Assembly: GCF_036010325.1 (NCBI RefSeq) | Contig: NZ_CP108549.1 | Span: forward strand, 2,852,001-2,916,000 | Direction of reading: 5' to 3' | From: Streptomyces sp. NBC_01210 | Lineage (GTDB): Bacteria; Actinomycetota; Actinomycetes; Streptomycetales; Streptomycetaceae | Length of the DNA stretch: 64,000 nucleotides | Part shown: piece by piece, positions 53,929 to 62,125 of the stretch | Position numbering within the stretch: the stretch's first letter is position 1 | How the letters are laid out: each line of letters starts with the position of its first letter | Notes under the pieces: generated by a model | Told to the model about the DNA's origin: nothing | Database searches by the model: none | The model's input: only the letters and a program-made list of their open reading frames with translations | Program-made: the position numbers and the translations under genes

Positions 53929-55131
53929 GTGACTTCCTTCGACTCCTCCCCCACCCTGACCGTATGGCGCGCTCTGCTCGCCCTCGCGGTCGTGTTCGTG
54001 ATGCTGGCGACCAGCGGCTGGACCGCGGTACGACATCAGAGCGGCCCCCGTGACGCCCTCGAGGCCGAGCTGGCCGGCTGGGGAAAGGCCCGGATCGGGG
54101 CGCGTGAGCTGCCCGGCACCGACGCGCCGCCGCAGCGGCTGGCCGCCTTCTTCGCCTCGCTCGGCCCGCTGCAGCGGACCCGGCTCGCCGACCAGTACCC
54201 GCTCGTGGTCGGCAATCTCAACGGCGCCCCGGTGACCCTGCGCTACCACGCCAACCGCAAGGCCCTCGCGCATTCGCTCACGTTGGAACGCAAGCGGGTG
54301 AACGACCCGAACCTCACCGCGGACGGCCACCGCGACGCGGTCCGCCGTATGAACCGCTTCGAGGCGCTCATGAGCGCCGACCGGCAGATCCTCGCCTTCG
54401 ATCCGTCAGGCCCCGGCAAGGTCGCCGAGGTCCTCGGCGACCTCGACCGCGCCCAGCGTGTCTCCGTGATCGTCCCCGGCGTCGACACCAATCTGCTCAC
54501 CTTCCAGCGGTCCACCCGCAAGTACACCGCGCCCGTCGGTATGGCGCAGTCGCTGTACGCCGCCGAGCGCGCCGCCTCGCCCCGTACCCGTACCGCCGTC
54601 ATCGCCTGGGCCGACTACACCGCGCCCGTCGGTGTCGGCATGGACTCGGCCATCGGCCGGCTCGCCCAGATCGGCGCCGTGCGGCTGACCGCGCTCGCCT
54701 CCGCGCTGCCCGGCGACGCCAAGGTCGCGCTGTTCTGCCACAGCTACGGCTCCGTGGTGTGCGGTGTCGCCGCGCGCCGGCTGCCCGAGCGGGTGGGCGA
54801 CATAGCGGTGGCCGGCAGCCCCGGAATGCGGGCCGAGAACGTGGCCGGTCTTCGCTCGCGGGCCCGGGTGTGGGCGATGCGGGACAGCGACGACTGGATC
54901 CAGGGCGTACCGCACCTGGAGGTCGGCGGGCTGGGCCACGGCGAGGACCCGGTGACGCCGGCGTTCGGCGCGCGGGTGCTGTCGGCGGCCGGCGCGATCG
55001 GACACGGTGGCTATTTCGAGCCGGGAACCGAGAGCGTCAGCAACTTCGCCGAGATAGGCGTCGGTTCGTTCCACAGCGTGACCTGCGCGAGCAACAACGA
55101 CACCTGCCGCAGCGGTATTTACGGCGAGTAG
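53929..55131 (+). CDS. DUF1023-family alpha/beta hydrolase, membrane-anchored
   Basis: A 400-residue protein. A single N-terminal helix (VWRALLALAVVFVMLATSGW) anchors it; the rest is probably outside the membrane. The hydrolase domain (about 170-380) has SVIVPGVDTNLLTF (oxyanion region) and VALFCHSYGSVVCG, with the nucleophile Ser in HSYGS. Then come VAGSPGM and a late Asp/His region GVPHLEVGGLGHGEDPVTP. DUF1023 hydrolases are secreted actinobacterial esterases of unknown substrate. The end has two Cys (TCASNNDTCRS). GTG 53929 has no Shine-Dalgarno sequence. Confidence 0.88.
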   Translation: MTSFDSSPTLTVWRALLALAVVFVMLATSGWTAVRHQSGPRDALEAELAGWGKARIGARELPGTDAPPQRLAAFFASLGPLQRTRLADQYPLVVGNLNGAPVTLRYHANRKALAHSLTLERKRVNDPNLTADGHRDAVRRMNRFEALMSADRQILAFDPSGPGKVAEVLGDLDRAQRVSVIVPGVDTNLLTFQRSTRKYTAPVGMAQSLYAAERAASPRTRTAVIAWADYTAPVGVGMDSAIGRLAQIGAVRLTALASALPGDAKVALFCHSYGSVVCGVAARRLPERVGDIAVAGSPGMRAENVAGLRSRARVWAMRDSDDWIQGVPHLEVGGLGHGEDPVTPAFGARVLSAAGAIGHGGYFEPGTESVSNFAEIGVGSFHSVTCASNNDTCRSGIYGE

Positions 55132-55202
55132 GCGGCCTGACGCGCGTAGAACTCGGTGGACCGGGGTGAGCGCCGAGGGGCGACGTGGGGGCGCACGCCG
55201 CA

Positions 55203-55208
55203 TACGAT
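55203..55208 (+). promoter_or_regulatory. -10 box, probable leaderless transcript
   Basis: TACGAT, then exactly 7 nt, then ATG 55216. Confidence 0.65.
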
Positions 55209-55215
55209 GAGGCGT

Positions 55216-56085
55216 ATGGGTGACGTTCTGGCCGGAATTCAAGCCACTTGGGAGTTCGAGACCGACTCCGTGCTCATCCGCTTCGAACGGGGGAGCCGTA
55301 CGCCGAAGCTGTTCCAGACGCTTCGCGAACGCCGTATCCCCCACGAGGCGTTGGCGTCGGTGACCCTCTCGCCGGGCAAGCGCGGCACGGTGGTGCTGCA
55401 CGCCGTGCCCAGACCCGGCGCGGATCCGCTGATGGAGGCAGCGGCCGGGCAGTTGAAGGAAGGCTGCGACCCGTACCGCCTGGTGCTGCCCGCGGACCTC
55501 GAGACACTCGCCGAGTACTACGCCGACGAGCTGCGCGCACTGCTGCCGGCCGACGCGGGCCTGCCCGCCGAACGGTACGCCGTGGCCGCGCCCGAGGCCC
55601 CGCTGCACTTCAAGGCGTACGACGGAAAGGCCTCCTTCGACGGCTCGCAGGTCTCCTTCCGCTGGTCGCGGACGGGCGCGTCGTCCGCCAAGTGGCGGGC
55701 GGGCGACCAGAGTTTCCAGGTGGCGGAGCTGAGCGGGGTCGAATGGCGCTCGCCGGAGGCCTTCGACGGGTATCTGCGGCTGCTGCGGCGCGGCGAGGAA
55801 CCCGGCGACGACGGAGCCGGGCAGGCGCAGGTGGACCAGGACCCGGCCGCGGTGCTCTTCGGGATCAGGTACGGGCCGGTGCACGAGTCGCTGCCGTTCG
55901 CAGCCGCGGTGCTCGAATCCGTACGGAACAGCGACTCGGCGCCGGCGATGGCGCTGCAGGCGGGCCGGCGTGACCCGGCCGACATCGCGGAGCGGATACG
56001 GCATCTCGGGGAGCTGCACCAGGCGGGGCTGGTGACCGACGAGGAGTTCAGCACGAAGAAGGCGGAGCTGCTCGCGCGGCTGTGA
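55216..56085 (+). CDS. DUF4429 protein with C-terminal SHOCT domain
   Basis: A 289-residue protein. Two DUF4429 (PH-like) modules occupy about 1-110 and 120-250: WEFETDSVLIRFERG, LASVTLSPGKRGTVVLHAV, and later FKAYDGKASFDGSQVSFRW, VAELSGVEWRSPEAF. The last 35 residues are a SHOCT motif, IRHLGELHQAGLVTDEEFST followed by KKAELLARL, often an oligomerisation tail. The function of this widespread Streptomyces pair is unknown. It is probably leaderless. Confidence 0.88.
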   Translation: MGDVLAGIQATWEFETDSVLIRFERGSRTPKLFQTLRERRIPHEALASVTLSPGKRGTVVLHAVPRPGADPLMEAAAGQLKEGCDPYRLVLPADLETLAEYYADELRALLPADAGLPAERYAVAAPEAPLHFKAYDGKASFDGSQVSFRWSRTGASSAKWRAGDQSFQVAELSGVEWRSPEAFDGYLRLLRRGEEPGDDGAGQAQVDQDPAAVLFGIRYGPVHESLPFAAAVLESVRNSDSAPAMALQAGRRDPADIAERIRHLGELHQAGLVTDEEFSTKKAELLARL

Positions 56086-56200
56086 GCGCGCCCGGGTCGC
56101 GCAGCGGGTGATCACGCAGCCGCAGGGCCGGTGGTACGGGAGACCGTCGGTGGGGCGGTGCGCGCAGCGCCTCGAATCTCCGTGGGCGAAGGGAACGAAC

Positions 56201-56235
56201 GCCCGCCGGGCAGTGGCAGCACTGCTCCGGCGGGC
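56201..56235 (-). terminator. terminator of the aldo/keto reductase operon
   Basis: GCCCGCCGG and CCGGCGGGC form a 9-bp stem, extended by a GCAGT/ACTGC pairing across a small bulge, 27 nt beyond the reductase stop. Confidence 0.78.
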
Positions 56236-56261
56236 TTCGCGGTCTTTACGCTCCGGCCTGC

Positions 56262-57278
56262 TCAGACCTCGCGCGCCGCCGACGTGGAGGACATGTCCGG
56301 GTAGCGGTCCCCCGCCACCAGTCCGGCGATCGGCTCGAGCAACGCCAGCTCCTCGGCGGTCAGCGTCAGCCGGGTCGCGCCGACATTCTCCAGCAGCCGG
56401 CTGCTCTTGCGGGTGCCCGGGATCGGAACCACGGCGAGCGAGTGCACCTCGGCCCGCTGCTGCACCCAGGCGAGAGCGACCTGCGCGGCCGTCGCGCCGT
56501 GCGCCGCCGCGATCTTGTGGACCGGCTCCAGGAGCGCCGCGTTGGTCTTGGCGTTGTCTCCGGTGAAGCGCGGCTGGAACTTACGGAAGTCGCCCTCCGA
56601 CAGGTCCTTGCCGGCGTCCTCGAACGCCCCGGTCAGAAAGCCGCGGCCGAGCGGCGAGTACGGCACGAAGGCAACACCCAGCTCCGCCGCCGCGCCCACC
56701 GCGCTGCGTTCCACGTCCCGGCTGAACAGAGACCACTCCGACTGCAGGGCCGCGATCGGGTGCACGGCGTGCGCCTCGCGCAGCTCGGCGCCCGTGACCT
56801 CGCTCAGCCCCAGGTGCTTGACCTTGCCCTCCTCGACCAGTTCGGCCATCGCGCCGACGGACTCGGCGAACGGCACGGCCGGGTCGCGGCGGTGCATGTA
56901 GTACAGGTCGATGACATCGGTCTTCAGCCGCGTGAGGCTCGCCTCGACGGCCTGCCGGATGTACGTCCGGTCATTGCGGATGCCCCGGTAGTGCGGGTCG
57001 TCCGTCCGCTCGATGGCGAACTTGGTCGCCAGGGTTATCTCGTCACGGTGCGCCCCGAAGAACGGTGCGAGGAACTCCTCGTTGGCGCCCCGCCCGTACA
57101 CGTCCGCGGTGTCGAAGAGCGTGACGCCCGCCTCGAGCGCCGCCTCCAGGGTGTCCCTGGCCGCCGCCTCGTCGGTGTCTCCGTAGAACTCGCTCATGCC
57201 CATGCAGCCGAGGCCCTGCACACCGACCAGTGGCCCCTCGGTCCCCAGCCGCACCTGTGCGATCTTGCTGTTGCTCAT
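56262..57278 (-). CDS. aldo/keto reductase
   Basis: A 338-residue NADPH-dependent reductase of the AKR superfamily. It has the catalytic tetrad pattern: LFDTADVYGRGANEEFLA (Asp and Tyr), VTLATKFAI-type Lys in ITLATKFAIER, and YYMHRRDPAVPFAES (His). The cofactor end is VAPIPGTRKSSRLLENVGAT-like (VVPIPGTRKSSRL). It belongs to the YajO/YccK-type detoxifying branch. It starts MSNSKIAQVRLGTEG 6 nt after the MerR gene stop, so both genes form one operon that the MerR protein controls. The substrate is probably a reactive aldehyde or quinone, inferred. Confidence 0.92.
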   Translation of the reverse strand: MSNSKIAQVRLGTEGPLVGVQGLGCMGMSEFYGDTDEAAARDTLEAALEAGVTLFDTADVYGRGANEEFLAPFFGAHRDEITLATKFAIERTDDPHYRGIRNDRTYIRQAVEASLTRLKTDVIDLYYMHRRDPAVPFAESVGAMAELVEEGKVKHLGLSEVTGAELREAHAVHPIAALQSEWSLFSRDVERSAVGAAAELGVAFVPYSPLGRGFLTGAFEDAGKDLSEGDFRKFQPRFTGDNAKTNAALLEPVHKIAAAHGATAAQVALAWVQQRAEVHSLAVVPIPGTRKSSRLLENVGATRLTLTAEELALLEPIAGLVAGDRYPDMSSTSAAREV

Positions 57279-57284
57279 CAGGGT

Positions 57285-57740
57285 TCAGACCCTCTCCGAC
57301 GCCCGGTGGGCGCCCGCGTAAAACTCGATCTTGTGGTCAAGCACGGCGAGCGTGTCCTGGAGCTCCGCGATGCGCGACCGCACATCGCGCCGCGTCCGCT
57401 CCAGCAGCTCCTGCCGTGCCTCGAAGGTGTGCTCGCCCTCCCGCACCAGCTCGGCGTAGCGGACCATGTCCGCGACCGGCATCCCGGTCAGCCGCAGCTT
57501 GCCGACGAAGGCGAGCCAGTCCAGGTCACGGTTGGTGAAGCGCCGCTGTCCGGTGTGCGACCGGTCGACATTCGACATCAGCCCGATCCTCTCGTACCAG
57601 CGCAAGGTGTGTGCGGTGAGCCCGGTGAAGGCGACGACCTCGCTGATCGTGTAGCTGTCCTGCCCGTCGGGGCGGGGATGCGCACGGGGAGCGGATACGC
57701 AGATTTCCGTCCTTGCAGAGGTGCTCTCGATCACCGTCAT
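57285..57740 (-). CDS. MerR-family activator
   Basis: A 151-residue MerR regulator. The HTH is YTISEVVAFTGLTAHTLRWYERIG, the second helix set is RRFTNRDLDWLAFVGKLRLTGM, and the dimer coiled coil is ARQELLERTRRDVRSRIAEL. There are no effector Cys pairs, so it probably senses an organic compound rather than a metal. It resembles the group that controls aldo/keto reductases. The ATG at 57740 lies 7 nt after a -10 box, so the mRNA is probably leaderless. Its own promoter contains the operator. Confidence 0.93.
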   Translation of the reverse strand: MTVIESTSARTEICVSAPRAHPRPDGQDSYTISEVVAFTGLTAHTLRWYERIGLMSNVDRSHTGQRRFTNRDLDWLAFVGKLRLTGMPVADMVRYAELVREGEHTFEARQELLERTRRDVRSRIAELQDTLAVLDHKIEFYAGAHRASERV

Positions 57741-57747
57741 GCCCTCA

Positions 57748-57778
57748 ACGCTAGAACCTTCGAGTGCACTCGAAGCAA
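57748..57778 (-). promoter_or_regulatory. MerR promoter with 19-bp spacer and operator
   Basis: Minus strand: -35 TTGCTT (57773-57778), 19-bp spacer, -10 TAGCGT (57748-57753), then 7 nt to ATG 57740. The palindrome CTTCGAGTGCACTCGAAG (57758-57775) fills the spacer. This is the layout of MerR-activated promoters. Confidence 0.85.
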
Positions 57779-57813
57779 GCAGAATCTGATGGCAGTTTCC
57801 GCGCGGTGCCGAT

Positions 57814-57819
57814 TAGCCT
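57814..57819 (+). promoter_or_regulatory. -10 box, probable leaderless transcript
   Basis: TAGCCT, then exactly 7 nt, then ATG 57827. Confidence 0.6.
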
Positions 57820-57826
57820 CCTGCGC

Positions 57827-58294
57827 ATGAGCCTCGCACGCCGCGCCACACCCGCAGACGCCGAAGAGCTGGTCCGCCTCCGCAAGGTCATGCAGGACTC
57901 ACATCTCGGTCCCAGTCCTGACGTCAGCTGGCAGCCCGCCGCCGTCGAAACCCTCCGCAAGAAGCTCGCCGACTCCGACGCCGACGCCGATCTGACCGCC
58001 TTCGTCGTCGAGCGCCCCGGGGGCCTCGCGGCCTGCGCGGTCGGCACCATCGAGTACCGGCTCGGCGGACCCGGCAATCCGCGCGGCACGACCGGCTACG
58101 TCTTCTCCGTCGCGACCGACCCGGATCTGCGGCGCCGCGGCTACTCCCGCGCCTGCATGGAGGCGCTGCTCGGCTGGTTCCGCGAGCGCGGCGTGTCCAG
58201 GATCGACCTGCGTGCCTCCTCCGACGGCGAGCCGCTGTACGCCTCGCTCGGCTTCGTCCGCACCCCTGATCCCGCGATGCGCCTCACCCTTTAG
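57827..58294 (+). CDS. GNAT-family N-acetyltransferase
   Basis: A 155-residue acyl-CoA-dependent acetyltransferase. It starts MSLARRATPADAEELVRLR. The acetyl-CoA site is GYVFSVATDPDLRRRGYSRA (motif A, with the V-x-T-x-P-x-x-R-R-R-G-Y variant), then ACMEALLGWFRERGVSRIDL and DGEPLYASLGF. The acceptor is unknown. The mRNA is probably leaderless. Its stop codon is also part of the next gene's -10 box. Confidence 0.92.
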   Translation: MSLARRATPADAEELVRLRKVMQDSHLGPSPDVSWQPAAVETLRKKLADSDADADLTAFVVERPGGLAACAVGTIEYRLGGPGNPRGTTGYVFSVATDPDLRRRGYSRACMEALLGWFRERGVSRIDLRASSDGEPLYASLGFVRTPDPAMRLTL

Positions 58295-58297
58295 GCT
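58292..58297 (+). promoter_or_regulatory. -10 box overlapping GNAT stop codon
   Basis: TAGGCT begins with the TAG stop of the GNAT gene and is followed by exactly 7 nt and ATG 58305. Confidence 0.6.
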
Positions 58298-58304
58298 CGT
58301 ACGC

Positions 58305-59123
58305 ATGCAGAGCCTGGCGATGATCGAGAACTGGCCGGTACCGACCGCGGCGGCCGCCGTCGTACGAGCGGACGGAACCGTCGCCGGTTCGTACGGTCCG
58401 GCCTCGCACCGTTTCCCGCTGGCCTCCGTCACCAAGCCGCTCGCGGCGTACGCGGCGCTCGTGGCGTACGAGGAGGGGGCGATCGAGCTCGACGAGCCGG
58501 CCGGCCCCGAGGGCTCCACGGTGCGTCATCTGCTCGCGCACACCTCGGGACTCGCCTTCGACGAGCACCGTGTGACGGCCCCGCCCGGTACCCGAAGGCT
58601 GTACTCCAACGCGGGCTTCGAGGTGCTCGGCGACCATATCGCCAAGGCGACGGAGATCCCGTTCGCGGAGTATCTGAGCCAGGCGGTGCTGGAGCCGCTG
58701 GGCATGGCGGCGACCACGCTGGACGGTTCTCCGGCCAGGGACGGCGTCTCGACGGTCGACGATCTGGTGAAGTTCGCCGCGGAAGTGCAGGCCCCGCGGC
58801 TGCTGGACGCCCGCACGGTCCTGGAGGCGATGACGGTCGTCCATCCCGGTCTGTCCGGCATCCTGCCCGGCTACGGCCACCAGAAGCCCAACGACTGGGG
58901 TCTCGGCTTCGAGATCCGGGACGCCAAGTCCCCGCACTGGACAGGCAGTTCGTCCTCGCCGCGCACCTTCGGCCACTTCGGCCAGTCCGGCACGTTCCTG
59001 TGGATCGACCCGGACGCGCGCGCCGCGTGCGTGGCGCTCACCGACCGGGCCTTCGGACCATGGGCGGTCGAGGCGTGGCCGCCGTTCACGGACGCGGTGC
59101 TGGCCGAACTGCGCCGAGGGTGA
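58305..59123 (+). CDS. beta-lactamase-like serine hydrolase
   Basis: A 272-residue class C-type serine hydrolase, cytoplasmic as no signal peptide is present. The SxxK motif is FPLASVTKPLAAY (about residue 41). The Tyr motif is RRLYSNAGFEVLG (YSN). The third box is FGHFGQSGTFLW (HFGQSG). It resembles EstB-like esterases and D-amino-acid hydrolases, and is complete, unlike the chimeric copy at 20.6-22.8 kb. The substrate is unknown. ATG 58305 fits a leaderless start. Confidence 0.92.
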   Translation: MQSLAMIENWPVPTAAAAVVRADGTVAGSYGPASHRFPLASVTKPLAAYAALVAYEEGAIELDEPAGPEGSTVRHLLAHTSGLAFDEHRVTAPPGTRRLYSNAGFEVLGDHIAKATEIPFAEYLSQAVLEPLGMAATTLDGSPARDGVSTVDDLVKFAAEVQAPRLLDARTVLEAMTVVHPGLSGILPGYGHQKPNDWGLGFEIRDAKSPHWTGSSSSPRTFGHFGQSGTFLWIDPDARAACVALTDRAFGPWAVEAWPPFTDAVLAELRRG

Positions 59124-59149
59124 ACCGGGGCGCCGCCCCGGACCCTGCC

Positions 59150-59830
59150 TCACACACCGGCGGGGCTTGAATTCGCCTCGTTCAGCTCCCAGAGCAGGAC
59201 CTCGGCGGTCCCCGCCGCAGCCATTACCAGGCCGTCCGCAGCTGTGATGCGCGCCGCGTCGCCCGGGCCCAACTGCTCGTCCCCCAGGCGGACTTCGCCC
59301 CGCACCACATGGGCGTACACCGCGGCCGCGTCCGGCACCGCCGTGCGCTCGCCCGCGGTGAGGCGCCGTACGTGCAGCATCGCGCCCGCCCGCGGGAGCG
59401 CGTACGGCGTCGAGTCCGCGATGCCGCGCACTGTCTCGTACGACGGGTCGCCGCCCGGCGACACCGGCGCGAGCCACATCTGCACAAAGACCAGCGGCGC
59501 GTCCCCGTCGTTGCGCTCCACATGCCGCACCCCGCCCGCCGAGCTGAGCCGCTGGACGTCCCCGGGCCGCACCACCGTCCCGTGGCCCTGCGAGTCGCGG
59601 TGTGTGAGCTCGCCCTCGACGACCCAGGTGACGATCTCGGTGTGGCTGTGCGGATGCTCGTCGAAGCCCGCGCCGGGCTCGAGCCGCTCCTCGTTGCAGG
59701 CGAGTATCGCGCCGAAGCGCAGGTTGTCCGGGTCGTAGAAGCGCCCGAAGGAGAAGGCGTGCAGGGACTCGATGCCCGAGGCGGGATCGCCGCCGCGGAA
59801 GCGGTCGGCGGAGCGCCGTACGTCAATCAC
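59150..59830 (-). CDS. pirin-family protein
   Basis: A 226-residue double-cupin protein of the pirin family. The N-terminal cupin has the metal site FDEHPHSHTEIVTWVVEGEL (His-x-His, later Glu and His) and HVERNDGD. The second cupin lacks histidines, as usual in bacterial pirins. Known pirins act as quercetinase or as redox-sensitive regulators. The GTG at 59830 has a TACGGT box 6 nt upstream, again suggesting a leaderless mRNA. It stands divergent from fasR. Confidence 0.9.
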   Translation of the reverse strand: MIDVRRSADRFRGGDPASGIESLHAFSFGRFYDPDNLRFGAILACNEERLEPGAGFDEHPHSHTEIVTWVVEGELTHRDSQGHGTVVRPGDVQRLSSAGGVRHVERNDGDAPLVFVQMWLAPVSPGGDPSYETVRGIADSTPYALPRAGAMLHVRRLTAGERTAVPDAAAVYAHVVRGEVRLGDEQLGPGDAARITAADGLVMAAAGTAEVLLWELNEANSSPAGV

Positions 59831-59836
59831 GGGTCC

Positions 59837-59842
59837 ACCGTA
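59837..59842 (-). promoter_or_regulatory. -10 box of the pirin gene
   Basis: Minus-strand TACGGT ends 6 nt before GTG 59830. No ribosome-binding site is present. Confidence 0.5.
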
Positions 59843-59923
59843 GCCCTGCGGCGCGGCCCGGGTGAGACGGACCGGAGCCCCCGCCCCTCCGCTCACCCGT
59901 CCCGATAAGGCACTCTTGTCCCC

Positions 59924-61108
59924 GTGCCCGTACCTGCAGCGAACCCCGCCCACCCGCATTCCGCGACCCTTCGCCGACTGGAGCAGTCCTCCGGCCGGCT
60001 CGCCGCGAACGCCATCGCACGTATGGACGAGACGCTGCCCTGGTACCGGGCGATGCCCCCGGAGAACCGGTCCTGGATCGGCCTGGTCGCCCAGGCCGGT
60101 ATCGCCGCGTTCACCGAGTGGTTCCGGCATCCGGAGACCCCGCAGGCGATCTCGACGGATGTCTTCGGTACGGCTCCGCGCGAGCTGACCCGGGCCATCA
60201 CGCTGCGCCAGACCGTCGAGATGGTGCGCACCACCATCGAGGTCATGGAGGCCGCGATCGAGGAGGTCGCCGCGCCCGGCGACGAATCGGTCCTGCGCGA
60301 GGCGCTGCTCGTCTACGCACGCGAGATCGCCTTCGCGACCGCCCAGGTGTACGCGCAGGCCGCCGAGGCCCGCGGTGCCTGGGACGCCCGCCTCGAATCC
60401 CTCGTGGTGAACGCCGTACTGTCCGGCGAGGCCGACGAGGGCGCGGTCTCCCGCGCCGCCGCGCTCGGCTGGAACTCACCCGAACATGTCTGCGTCATCC
60501 TCGGCACCGCACCCGACGGGGACAGTGAACTCACGGTCGAGGCGATCCGCCGCGCCGCCCGGCACGCCAAGCTGCAGGTGCTCACCGGAGTGCTCGGCGA
60601 CCGGCTCGTCGTCATCGCGGGCGGCAGCGACAATCCGCTGCAGGTCGCCAAGGCACTGATCGGGCCGTATGCGGCCGGACCCGTAGTCGCGGGGCCCGTC
60701 GTCCCCGACCTGCTCGCCGCCACCAGGTCCGCGCAGGCCGCGGCCGCCGGGCTCAAGGCCTGCTCCGCCTGGCAGGACGCGCCGCGACCGGTTCTCGCGG
60801 ACGATCTGCTGCCGGAGCGGGCGATCGCCTCGGACCCTGCCGCGCGCGAGCAGTTGGTGGAGGAGATCTACAGACCGCTGGAAGAAGCGGGGTCGGCGCT
60901 GCTGGAAACTCTGAGCGTCTATCTGGAACAGGCGAGCAGTCTCGAGGGCGCGGCACGGATGCTCTTCGTCCACCCCAACACCGTGCGCTACCGGCTGCGA
61001 CGTGTGACCGACGTCACCGGATGGTCACCCTCCGATGTACGCTCCGCGTTCACTCTGCGGATCGCGCTGATCCTGGGGCGTCTGGCCGACGGAGATTCGC
61101 AGTCCTAG
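59924..61108 (+). CDS. fasR: PucR/CdaR-type activator of fatty-acid synthesis
   Basis: A 394-residue regulator directly upstream of fabD. The middle domain is a GGDEF-like CdaR module (VCVILGTAPDGDSELTVEA, LQVLTGVLGDRLVVIAGG). The C-terminus is the PucR helix-turn-helix, SVYLEQASSLEGAARMLFVH followed by PNTVRYRLRRVTDVTG. In S. coelicolor the orthologue FasR activates the fabDHPF operon, and the same gene order here makes the name safe. GTG 59924 is used. Only 89 bp separate it from fabD, so the fab promoter sits between. Confidence 0.93.
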   Translation: MPVPAANPAHPHSATLRRLEQSSGRLAANAIARMDETLPWYRAMPPENRSWIGLVAQAGIAAFTEWFRHPETPQAISTDVFGTAPRELTRAITLRQTVEMVRTTIEVMEAAIEEVAAPGDESVLREALLVYAREIAFATAQVYAQAAEARGAWDARLESLVVNAVLSGEADEGAVSRAAALGWNSPEHVCVILGTAPDGDSELTVEAIRRAARHAKLQVLTGVLGDRLVVIAGGSDNPLQVAKALIGPYAAGPVVAGPVVPDLLAATRSAQAAAAGLKACSAWQDAPRPVLADDLLPERAIASDPAAREQLVEEIYRPLEEAGSALLETLSVYLEQASSLEGAARMLFVHPNTVRYRLRRVTDVTGWSPSDVRSAFTLRIALILGRLADGDSQS

Positions 61109-61112
61109 ACTT

Positions 61113-61129
61113 TTGTTGAACACCAACAA
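61113..61129. promoter_or_regulatory. palindrome in the fasR-fabD gap, possible FasR site
   Basis: TTGTTGAACACCAACAA has 6-bp arms around 5 nt and lies 69 bp before the fabD start. A role as a FasR operator is inferred from position. Confidence 0.5.
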
Positions 61130-61197
61130 TTCCCCTGACGGTTCTTCGTCCCTGTCCCCACGGGCGGTTGGGGCCGTCCGCAAGAGAGAGTGTGAGG

Positions 61198-62109
61198 GTG
61201 CTCGTACTCGTCGCTCCCGGCCAAGGCGCTCAGACGCCCGGCTTCCTGACTCCCTGGCTCGACCTCCCCGGCGCTGCCGACCGCATCGCGGCCTGGTCCG
61301 ACGCCATCGGGCTCGACCTTGCCCACTACGGCACGAAGGCCGACGCGGACGAAATCCGCGACACCGCCGTGGCCCAGCCGCTCCTCGTCGCCGCCGGACT
61401 GCTGTCGGCCGCCGCGCTGGGTGAGATGTCGCCCGGTGCCGTCGCGGGTCACAGCGTCGGTGAGATCACCGCCGCCGTGTTCGCCGGTGTCCTCGACGAC
61501 ACCGCCGCGCTCGGTTTCGTACGCACACGAGGCCTGGCGATGGCGGAGGCCGCCGCGGTCACCGAGACCGGCATGTCGGCCGTCCTCGGCGGCGACCCCG
61601 AGCAGGTCGTCGCCCACCTCGAGAAGCTCGGCCTGACCCCGGCGAATGTGAACGGCGCCGGCCAGATCGTCGCCGCCGGCACCGCCGAGCAGCTCGCCGC
61701 GCTGGCCGAGGACAAGCCGGAGAAAGCCCGCGTCATCGCGCTGAAGGTGGCCGGAGCGTTCCACACGCACCACATGGCTCCCGCAGTCGCGACCCTCCAG
61801 GAGGCCGCGGCCGGCCTCACGGTCGCCGACCCTGCCGTTCCGTACGTCTCGAACAAGGACGGGCAGACGGTCGCCGGCGGCGACGACGTCATCGCCCGCC
61901 TGGTCGGCCAAGTCGCCAACCCGGTCCGCTGGGACCGGTGCATGGAGACCTTCAAGGAGCGGGACGTCACGGCCCTGATCGAGGTCTGCCCCGGCGGCAC
62001 GCTCACGGGCCTCGCCAAGCGCGCGCTGCCGGGTGTGCAGACACTCGCGCTGAAGACCCCCGACGACCTCGACGCGGCCCGCACGCTGCTCACCGAGCAC
62101 TCTGCCTGA
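61198..62109 (+). CDS. fabD: malonyl-CoA:ACP transacylase
   Basis: A 303-residue enzyme that loads malonyl groups onto ACP for fatty-acid elongation. The nucleophile elbow GHSVGEITAAVFAG holds Ser86; GAFHTHHM carries the His partner and VNGAGQIVAAGT the hydrophobic pocket. It starts MLVLVAPGQGAQTPGFL-like with GTG 61198; GAGAGAG lies 6 nt upstream, and a GTG at 61192 is an alternative. It is first in the fabD-fabH-acpP-fabF operon and 16 bp from fabH. Confidence 0.96.
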   Translation: MLVLVAPGQGAQTPGFLTPWLDLPGAADRIAAWSDAIGLDLAHYGTKADADEIRDTAVAQPLLVAAGLLSAAALGEMSPGAVAGHSVGEITAAVFAGVLDDTAALGFVRTRGLAMAEAAAVTETGMSAVLGGDPEQVVAHLEKLGLTPANVNGAGQIVAAGTAEQLAALAEDKPEKARVIALKVAGAFHTHHMAPAVATLQEAAAGLTVADPAVPYVSNKDGQTVAGGDDVIARLVGQVANPVRWDRCMETFKERDVTALIEVCPGGTLTGLAKRALPGVQTLALKTPDDLDAARTLLTEHSA

Positions 62110-62125
62110 CAAGGAGCCGTAGAGC

